From Dendrolimus kikuchii (lineage: Eukaryota; Arthropoda; Insecta; Lepidoptera; Lasiocampidae), in NCBI GenBank assembly GCA_019925095.2, contig CM034403.1, positions 6,081,690 to 6,145,689 of the forward strand: a stretch of 64,000 bases of DNA, given 5' to 3'. The notes under the pieces are model-generated. The model did not search any database, was not told the origin of the DNA, and was given only the letters and a program-made list of their open reading frames with translations. Positions 56,525-64,000 of the stretch are shown one piece after another. Numbering within the stretch: the stretch's first letter is position 1; each line of letters begins with the position of its first letter. Made by a program: the position numbers and the translations under genes.

Positions 56525-56590
56525 CATGCATACATAAATACATAATTTCACGCCAGTTCCCTTGCGGGGTAGGCACGGACAACAGAGCGC
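56525..56590 (-). mobile_element. Family A LINE, ~65-bp 3' fragment
   Basis: The shortest copy: only GCGCTCTGTTGTCCGTGCC.. to the tail (CATACATAAATACATAA). GCGCCTTTTA flanks it on both sides (56510-56519 and 56587-56596), partly overlapping the element's own GCGCC, so the duplication length is ambiguous. Confidence 0.75.
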
Positions 56591-56596
56591 CTTTTA

Positions 56597-56818
56597 TATT
56601 CTATTACTTAAATACATTTAATTACAACTGTGTACTAATTTCCTATTTAAAAAATCTTATAGTCATAGATTAAAATCATATGACCACGGAATAGTCGGCA
56701 GAGGGCGTTCACTGCAGACATTCCAAATTCGAATGTTAATTTGAAATGTAAGGGTGTGACGCGTAACGATATTGTCGATACTGCGAAATAAAGCTAGCCA
56801 TTCACTAGACTGCTTCAT
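56597..56818. other. No feature recognised
   Basis: Non-coding. Confidence 0.4.
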
Positions 56819-56821
56819 TTA

Positions 56822-56995
56822 GGGCCGATTTTTCAATCATCAGATTATTAGTTATCAGTCGAATAAATCATAACTTGAGTGAATTCAAAAGCGAAACGAT
56901 TCAACTGTTTTATTCATGCAACTGATATTTTTAATTTATCCATATTTTACTTTATTCTATGAGTATCTTTTATCTGATGATTGAAAAATCGGTCT
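56822..56995. mobile_element. 174-bp MITE, TTA duplication
   Basis: The ends GGGCCGATTTTTCAATCATC and, inverted, AGACCGATTTTTCAATCATC are near-identical over about 24 bp and flanked by TTA (56819-56821 and 56996-56998). Non-coding, PIF/Harbinger-like by duplication. Confidence 0.75.
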
Positions 56996-57063
56996 TTAAT
57001 ATTTTATTACAATTAGCAAGTTACCGTTTGAAATTAAAGGATTTAACGTCCTATCCTAAATTT

Positions 57064-57420
57064 TCTTTTTATATATCCTGACACGTGTGTCGATAATTTA
57101 ATGGCTTTCCGTCTTTCAGACACAGCCATGATTGTCAGAGGAGTTGCCACACATCAAGAAATTCTGAAACGCCGCAAAAATATGCATCCACCGGTGATGG
57201 ATATGTGTTTGTGTCTTTCGGGATTGAGACTGGCGCCATGGGAACGTGAAACTTGCCAAGTCTATTGGGACCTTTCAACATGATTGAAAGAAGTCGCGCG
57301 TGACCAAGGACTGGCCCATATTTAGTGCAACGAATCAGCAATGCCATACAACGTGGAAATGCGCCCAGTACTGAGGAATGCCCCGCACCGAGCAATCTGG
57401 ATTAAATTTTTAACCGGTAA
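57064..57420 (+). mobile_element. Retroelement coding remnant with IQRGNA motif
   Basis: Frameshifted coding remnant. 57205-57370 contains VFVSFGIETGAMGT, a stop, NLPSLLGPFNMIERSRA, then GPYLVQRISNAIQRGNAPS. The IS.AIQRGNA block matches the minus-strand remnant at 7971-8234. It is bounded by an acceptor-like TTTCCGTCTTTCAG (57105-57118) and a donor-like ACCG|GTAAGTATT (57413-57425), but internal stops argue against an active exon. Confidence 0.45.
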
Positions 57421-57425
57421 GTATT

Positions 57426-58466
57426 ATTTATAGTAGTTCTTAATTTTATGTTGTAGTTTAATTTTTAACTTTTTTTATTTTAGATACATTTCTTTGTATT
57501 TTTAAGTTAGTTTAATTTATCTAATACCGACATCAATTTTATAATATTAATTTATGTACATACATATAAACATGTATACGGATCATTTCCCCGTATTAAA
57601 TTCAGAGCAATGGAAAGTATATTCACTACGCTTGTCTGACGTAGAACGGGTTTCATATATCAACGATTACTTGCGGTGTATATTCCCCAGCCAGGATTAA
57701 AACCTATATCATTAAAACGAGACGCGAAAGGGCCTAGAAATTTACATTATTTTTTAAAATTAAACCTTAAGTGGCAACATTATAGTGAATAGGTGTCTTT
57801 CCCAACCCTTCTACTAGTATGTATGACATAATATGGGCTCCAAATATATAATTTCCATACAATGGACTGCCTTTAATAAGTCGTTTAATGATCGGTCATT
57901 GAAACCTGCATGCGCATTATTGGTTAAATAAATAATCAACATACTTGCAGGTTCACGTAAGACAAATAGAAAAATATTTATTTGAAAATGGAAATTATGA
58001 AAAACATAGACTTCCCACACGGCTTTGTCCGAATGAACTTTAAATACATATTCTGTTCAAATTACCTACTTTGCTTTTCGAGAGCTATTATGTATTAAAC
58101 AACGCTATCGAAAGTACATAATATATGAAATTTAATGATAACATTAATTAATTTACAAGGCTGTGAAAAACGATTAAACAAACCGATTTTAAGCTTCATA
58201 CATTAGTTTTGTAATCATAGATATCGAATGTTTAGATTTATTTGATAATAAATTACACTTAAAGCAAAACACCAACTTCAATTAAATAGTAATTTTCTAG
58301 ATTCTGTGTAAATCTTTCCAATATTGTGATAAAATTAATTTAAAGAAACGTAAAAATGTTACAATTTATTTATTTTAGTTCAATGTTTACAATAACTTTA
58401 TTTTTCTAAGAAGAATTAAAGGCTTGTTGCCAAACCATTAATTTTCCAAAGATAATCAACACATAC
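57426..58466. other. No feature recognised
   Basis: AT-rich, non-coding. Confidence 0.4.
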
Positions 58467-58469
58467 TAA

Positions 58470-58642
58470 AGGGGTCTATTAACTATCCTGCATGGCAGTC
58501 CGCCTAGCAGTTTGCCGCGTAATGTATGACTGAATGTTGTTGCACCCTGCATTACGGCTTGCGTCACCGAGCAGAATGCCTCTTAAGTCCTGCAATCTCC
58601 GCCCACTGCAGAACAGTACTGCATGATAGTGAATTGGCCCCT
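58470..58642. mobile_element. 173-bp MITE, TAA duplication
   Basis: The ends AGGGGTCTATTAACTATCCT and, inverted, AGGGGCCAATTCACTATCAT are flanked by TAA (58467-58469) and TAA (58643-58645). PIF/Harbinger-like. GC-rich interior without coding capacity. Confidence 0.78.
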
Positions 58643-58684
58643 TAACACCACAATAAAATAATTATGCATAGCAAGACATAATGA

Positions 58685-58956
58685 TGAAAGAATGACTAAA
58701 CAGATATACAATGCAAAAGTGGATGGATGCAGAAGTCGTGGAAGGCCACGACACACCTTCCATGATCAAATTGATCGTGTACTAGCAGAAGGTGATGTCA
58801 GAAGCCTTAAGAACAGACGAGCTTGCATGACAAGAGTTATGAATGTCAAAGAGGCAAGTGAGGTGTGTAAGAATAAGCCTAAATGGCACTCTGTTGTTCG
58901 TGCCTACCCCGCAAGGGAACTGGCGTGAAGTTATGTATGTATGTATGTATGTATGT
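58685..58956 (+). mobile_element. Family A LINE, 272-bp copy with TSD
   Basis: Encodes MTKQIYNAKVDGCRSRGRPR through RAYPARELA-stop (58692-58928), followed by seven TATG units. It is flanked by the perfect 12-mer AAGACATAATGA (58673-58684 and 58957-58968). Confidence 0.9.
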
Positions 58957-58968
58957 AAGACATAATGA

Positions 58969-59450
58969 AACGTTCGTATTCTCTAAAGCTTTGTAAAACG
59001 AGTTAATTAAAAAATACTATACAAATTCTTCTTCGTTATTCAAACATGGCTAAGCTCGGTTAGTGCTTCGAATCGATCACATGGATATAGAAATTAAAAA
59101 ACTAATAATTTTAAAATAATTCCCAGGAAATTTGTTACCAGGATTCAATATTCGAAATTTAAAACATGTGGCATAAAATATTTGAATTTATGAACGCGCT
59201 TGTAAATTTATGTTAACACTTTTCCTATGATATTTTAAAAGGAGGTTATAATCACATGCAATTATTGTGAAATGATTCATTAAGCTGTATGCACATGAGG
59301 GGGCTTTCAGCGATACATTAATGAAAAGGCTCGCGTGCTTGCCCGAGGGAAACTAGAATGTGTACACATTGTGCACCTTAACATGGATACGTCTGATTAC
59401 AACTTATAATAACTATTGTTTTTGTCTTTTAGGATTATTAGACAATTTTA
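58969..59450. other. No feature recognised
   Basis: AT-rich, non-coding. Confidence 0.4.
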
Positions 59451-59469
59451 ATTATCATCATTATATCAT

Positions 59470-59606
59470 TAACATTAATGGTCTCAATACAAGGGATGCC
59501 GAAGATCGCGCGAAGTTGAGAAGAAAAAGTAGGAAAGCGGATCCCGGGCGTCGAAGTGATCCCTCCGAACGCAACCAGGATTTAACGCGCGTATAATGAT
59601 GATGAT
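59470..59606 (+). mobile_element. Family B LINE, 137-bp 3' fragment, 19-bp TSD
   Basis: Encodes ..RDAEDRAKLRRKSRKADPGR.. of the family B C-terminus and ends in TGATGATGAT. The identical 19-mer GACAATTTTAATTATCATC flanks it (59451-59469 and 59607-59625). Confidence 0.9.
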
Positions 59607-59625
59607 GACAATTTTAATTATCATC

Positions 59626-60000
59626 GTGCGTTATAAACAATGGAAATATATTTTTGTTTGTATAGCCATCTTTCTACATAATATTATTTTTGTTCTTCTT
59701 CTAAAATAATTTTAAAAGTTAAAACATAATCGCTTCTAATTTATTTTTCTTCTATTTGAATTCTTCTAAATGCTTATCCATGTTATGACGCCGCGAATAT
59801 GACGGATACCCGTGTACTTGCAATTCCTTTTAGTTTCATTTAGGTATGACATTAGTAATCCATTCAAGTTATTCGCATAAGAAATATTCAGACTGTCTTT
59901 TTTTCTTCCCTCTGACTAATTGAAAATAGTTGTTGTGACATGAAAAATTTCCGGTTGATGATGATGGATGGTTTAGGAGGGGGATTATTGGCCCTCCATT
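59626..60000. other. No feature recognised
   Basis: AT-rich, non-coding. Confidence 0.4.
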
Positions 60001-60245
60001 AGGCGTTGGACCACCGTCTTGTCTCTCATGCGTATCGCCATTTTTATATTATAATCCCTGATCTCCTCGGCTGTGGCTTTCTCCGCTTTAAGGACTTTCT
60101 CCGCTTTAAGGACGAAGGTGGCGGTGGCGTCCTCTTCGCACACGGCTGTGTAGTAAATACATTTGGTGCGGTTTTATTAACTATCCCACGGGAACTATTG
60201 AATTTTTCGCCTTATATGTTGATCAGGGATATGAAAGAAACATAG
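60001..60245 (+). other. Unrecognised open frame with 18-bp tandem duplication
   Basis: A 79-codon frame (60006-60245) that includes CTTTCTCCGCTTTAAGGA repeated twice in direct succession (near 60077-60112). It adds exactly six codons, so the frame stays open. The translation is unrecognised. Confidence 0.3.
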
Positions 60246-60480
60246 AAATCGATATGTCAAACTCACCAATCCGCCTTAGACAAATTTGGTGGGTATATTG
60301 TCCGTCCATCTATAAATAGGAGATACGAGCCCAATAGCGAGATACTTATGGGTTATCATTATATATTATTATTAAATAGATTTTTGCAAATATCTCCTTT
60401 TATTTTTTGTATAATTTACATTTTAGAAATATAATACAAAGTGTTGTTATATCTACGATGTTTTAATGTTTACATAATAT

Positions 60481-61004
60481 TGTTACGAGTCGCGAGACTC
60501 GAATTAAAATGCCGTTAGAATTACTACAGAGTTTATTAGAACGATACAGACACATATAACACAGGTACAAATATAACCGAACACAACAAGTCCAAACATA
60601 ATTCAGAAGGTCGTAATTCCATAAAAATGGGCAAAGTCCGTCACTAAAAGTTTCCCGATTGTAGTACACATGTCTTGCTTCGCTCGTGGTTATCGCTCGA
60701 CTGCATCGTCCCCTCAATTGAGGCATTGCTTTATACGGCACAGATGCAATATATCTGCCTGGCCGCGTGTACCGAATTCCCTAGAATCAGTTTGCACTTT
60801 AAATCCGAGACACCTGGCTAATGAGTCGACCGCAACGGCCATAAACGAGTACAATAAAACAATGGACTGTTCTCTAGAATAATTAGTAATCGCATGCCAA
60901 TAAATAAGTAAACAAAAGAAGTCCAAATGCCGAAAGGTAATAAAATGTATTTTCTACAGGTATGCAGGTGTGAATTCGTTTTTGTCGGCGTCCAGGTCGT
61001 AACA
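60481..61004. mobile_element. Solo LTR, 524 bp
   Basis: Begins TGTTACGA and ends TCGTAACA, an 8-bp perfect inverted terminus of the TG...CA type, flanked by the 4-bp duplication ATAT (60477-60480 and 61005-61008). A TTTATAC motif (near 60730) and a CAATAAAAC motif (near 60854) may be promoter and polyadenylation signals. No gag-pol region adjoins it, so it is the product of LTR-LTR recombination. The terminus and 4-bp duplication suggest the Ty3/gypsy group. Frames inside it are incidental. Confidence 0.8.
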
Positions 61005-61008
61005 ATAT

Positions 61009-61321
61009 ACTCGTAGCATATTCATTCATTAAAAATAAAAACTTGTCAACGATTTTATGAGTCCTAAATCCTAATTTGTCTGACAAATAATCCTACATGG
61101 AAAGCGAGCTCTAATTTGCAAACAGGTTTATAGTCTAATCTCTGCTTATGGGGTGTACGACACGCGCACTAAGTTCGCACGCAACTTGTTTAGGCATGCA
61201 CGTTGTGGACGGAGAAACTTGTGTGGTTATTTGTTCGGATGTGGGTTGTTTTGAATTCAGAACTAACCAGTATTCGAAATTTGAATGTGTCAAAAAAATT
61301 GTTGAAAGGGTACATATATTA
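61009..61321. other. No feature recognised
   Basis: Short frame at 61148-61333 without recognised motif. Confidence 0.4.
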
Positions 61322-61527
61322 TCTATACTTTAATATTATAAAGAGAGGAAAGTTTGTGAGTTTGTAACGTTGCAGGGGGTAATATCTCTGGATCTAATAA
61401 ACCGATTTTAAAAATTCTTTTACTGTTAGAAAGCTACGTTAACAGGGAGTATCATAGGCTATATAAGATGACGCTATATAATACGGGAGCGGGACAGAGA
61501 GCGGGTGAAACCGCACCGGGCCGCTAG
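61322..61527 (+). mobile_element. Complete 206-bp non-autonomous Helitron
   Basis: Starts TCTATACTTTAATATTATAA, ends ..CCGGGCCGCTAG, with A before and T after the element (A|T insertion, no duplication). A GCGG..CCGC hairpin (61501-61514) lies about 10 nt before the CTAG end. All three structural hallmarks are present. Non-coding. Confidence 0.85.
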
Positions 61528-61596
61528 TAGTATAATACAGTAGGATAATTATTCACTGGCCCACAAAAAATAAAAAGTGGCCTGTACTTTTAATCA

Positions 61597-61807
61597 GACC
61601 CATCTATTCTTGTGTATTTCGTTGCTCTAAATCCGAATCTGGGGTCAGTTTCGATCGTACACCTTCAAAATGTTGAGGATTTGTGGACCAAACTGACCCC
61701 AGATTCAATATTTTGATCCATAAACCCTCAAAATTTTGAGGGTACATGGAGCTATCTGACCCCAGGTTCGAATTCAGTGCATCGAAATACATAAAAATAG
61801 ATCGGTC
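61597..61807. mobile_element. 211-bp element with 52-bp inverted ends
   Basis: 61597-61648 and 61756-61807 are inverted repeats of 52 bp with about nine differences (GACC.ATCTATT.TT.TGTAT.. inward to CTGGGGTCAG). Between them lies the perfect palindrome CCCTCAAAATTTTGAGGG (61725-61742) and a second GACCCCAG copy. Probably a MITE or fold-back remnant. No duplication was found. Confidence 0.7.
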
Positions 61808-62374
61808 GGAGCCGGTGTTATGTTTTTAAGGAAATTTCAGGTAAGAATCAACTATAAATGAAGAGATTATTGAAAGTTGTTTTTTTATTACAAAATTGAC
61901 AAACATACAGACGGCGCAGCTAATTGAAAGTGCCAGGGGGCGTTGCTAGCGTTTCGTTGAGATAGAGGCATCAGACAGGAAGAATATGATAGGAGATCGA
62001 AAGTAGGATTGGAATAAGGAGATGGGATAGGGAAGGTTGGATAGGGGGAAATGGGCCATCCCCCCCACGTTTTCCCTGCGGTGGCCTCGCACGGATTTTC
62101 ACTCGATAAAAAAAAGGGAGAATGGGCCATTGAAAATGTCACTCATCGCATGAAATACGATAAGCTCAAAGCTAACAGGTTCACGCTGATCATTTTTTTA
62201 AGAACGTGGTATCACTCCAATCGAGCCGGCCCTGAGGCTACTTGTTCACGAGGTAGCGAAGAGAAGAAACGGAGAAAGAGGCAGGCAAGCCTATTGGTTA
62301 ATATTTCTCCGTTTCTCCGCTCCAACAGGCACCCAAAGAGCTCTAACATTATGCACATGAATTGATTACTCGAA
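61808..62374. other. Non-coding with purine-rich stretch
   Basis: 61970-62060 is a purine-rich G/A tract. Open frames here run on both strands and are unrecognised. Confidence 0.35.
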
Positions 62375-62794
62375 CAGTGCCGTAAATAGGGCGGTGCCAC
62401 CGGTGCCCAGGCACAGGGCGTAGACACTGGGGGGCGCAAGAATGGTCAGACCAGGCAGGACTATTGTTTTTTCGGTTTGCTCCTGGTAAGTTCCCGCTGC
62501 GCCCCTAGTGTTCGATTCCAACATGTACCTACATGCCAGTATCATCAAAAACGTCTGTCAAATTAGACAAAATATCGCGCTCACTTTTTTGTTCTAGTTA
62601 CTTAAAAAAATAGATTTTTCTTCCTAAATATTAGATAATTGGTCCACCAACACCAAGGTCCTTGTGCGTTATTTTATCACCCTGAATGAAATAAAGTAGG
62701 CCTATACATAGCATTATTCCAGCTAGGGTACCTAAAACAAGGGCGTAGTTATAGAAGCTCGCATAGGGCGCATAAAAGGCTATTTACGGCACTG
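62375..62794. mobile_element. 420-bp hAT-like MITE, perfect 8-bp TSD
   Basis: The ends CAGTGCCGTAAATAG and, inverted, CAGTGCCGTAAATAG are identical over 15 bp, flanked by the perfect octamer TACTCGAA (62367-62374 and 62795-62802). CAGTG-type ends with an 8-bp duplication are diagnostic of hAT elements. The interior includes a GC-rich palindromic GGTGCCACCGGTGCC. No transposase. Confidence 0.9.
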
Positions 62795-62802
62795 TACTCG
62801 AA

Positions 62803-63984
62803 TCAAACATAACATTTATTTTCATCTGGTGGGAATAAATCGTAAGCAAATAGTAACTGTTGGCATCTAGTGATGTGCTACAACCAAAAATTATCCGACG
62901 TAGACGTCCGGGTTTTCGCTACAAGTGGACTCACTAAAATAATAAACAAAATAAACCATAATGCTCGAAAGGAAAAAATTGGTTAAGCGGCACACAACCC
63001 GCAACCGAAATGTTGTGGATTGCCTCTCCAGATGATAGGTACGGGGATAGTGGTTGGGCCATTAAAATAACGACAAAATACAAGCGCTGAGCGTGTTATT
63101 GTTATCGTTTAAAATAATATTTATAATTTTTTTTAAATATTTTATATCATTTACGAGTTCATGATTAACGTATTTTTTTACCTTTAACGAAGATTAGAAA
63201 ACTACCCGAAGGAATTTCGTGATCTTAGTTATCCTAACTTCAAGAAAAGTAGTAAGTGATAAAATTATGAACAAAATTTTACAATTTTATGATTAAATGT
63301 GATTACTTTTACGTATTTTTTTTATTATAATGCTACCTTTACTGTAATCAAGGCATACTGTAGCCAATTTTCAATAAATAGTCGAAAGTAGAAGACGGAC
63401 AGAGCTCTTTTATGGTCCTCTAGGACACTTTCACCTCTTTCCGCGTGTAAATAAAGTAAGATACGCTGATGTGATTCTTGTAATTCAAGAAGGGTAGAGC
63501 TTTATTCATGCTTGAAAGTGTTTGCGTAAATTGCGACGTCAGATGGAACGTTCAATTGGGAGCGTGTCGTTTAATCATGGCCACTTTTGATCTCACGCAC
63601 ACACAACACAAATACATAAAGTAAAGCTTAGTTCCATTCCTGAATGGCAAGAATTATATCTATACATATTTTATATTATAGTAACAATAAAATCGTTTCC
63701 TCAAAAAGTAATAATACAAGCTTTTTCAATTCGTCTATTTTATAGCCCGTCGCTAACAAACGCTACGCTTCGAGTGAAGCAATCCTTTTTTTCGTACTCT
63801 CCTTTACCGGGAAATGACTTTCCGACTCATAATCTCTGAAGCAATCTCATTAAAAATTCATAACTCAAAAATGTGAAAAACTTATTTTTTTTATTAATTA
63901 CAAACATCTAAAGTAGTTCTATGAGTACTGAAATTATTACGTAGACTGTTTTACACGTCTAAGAAGCCTTTTGGATCCATTATA
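62803..63984. other. No feature recognised
   Basis: AT-rich, non-coding. Confidence 0.4.
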
Positions 63985-64000
63985 CCTATATATATATATA
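63985..64000. repeat. (TA)n microsatellite at window edge
   Basis: TATATA repeat running off the end of the window, so its full length is unknown. Confidence 0.8.

Noticed and set aside
57105..57425. Host exon bounded by TTTCAG and GGTAAGT
   Set aside because: Internal stops and frameshifts, plus similarity to another remnant at 7971-8234, point to a repeat.

Overview
This window looks like gene-poor, AT-rich eukaryotic DNA from an insect, most likely a moth or butterfly (Lepidoptera). That placement is inferred. It rests on the non-autonomous Helitrons with TC...CTAG ends, the LINE 3' ends of types common in lepidopteran genomes, mariner, hAT and PIF/Harbinger-like elements, and the absence of any prokaryotic gene organisation. 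I found no convincing host protein-coding gene, no rRNA gene, no functional tRNA gene and no CRISPR array. Nearly all readable coding capacity is the 3' (C-terminal) end of dead non-LTR retrotransposons.

Layout. 1-12.5 kb holds scattered remnants: LINE 3' ends, a MITE with terminal inverted repeats (TIRs) at 831-1150, an LTR-like remnant near 2.5-3.0 kb, a dispersed repeat with an internal duplication at 8.6-9.2 kb, and minisatellites with a hairpin at 9.9-10.3 kb. 12.5-27.5 kb is dense in transposons: RTE-like LINE copies with clear target-site duplications, an 850-bp hAT-like MITE inserted inside one LINE, Helitrons at 15.6-19.9 kb, a degraded mariner at about 23.0-24.0 kb and tRNA-derived SINE pieces. 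27.8-34.7 kb is comparatively repeat-poor and has several GC-richer non-coding blocks that could be regulatory. 34.7-47.8 kb carries a Jockey-like LINE 3' end, an inverted pair of one MITE-like family, LINE 3' ends with a conserved stem-loop, and Helitron-like copies. 50.3-54.9 kb holds the most striking structures: a 2.4-kb element with roughly 500-bp inverted termini, and a 770-bp hairpin with two 346-bp arms that look perfectly complementary. 54.7-62.8 kb contains small MITEs with 3-bp or 8-bp target-site duplications, a solo LTR, a complete 206-bp Helitron and more LINE fragments.

The elements do not form a pathway. They record successive insertions. Two LINE families keep family-specific target-site duplications, about 12 bp for family A and 19 bp for family B. 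The family labels A-G used below are mine. All similarities were judged by eye without database searches.
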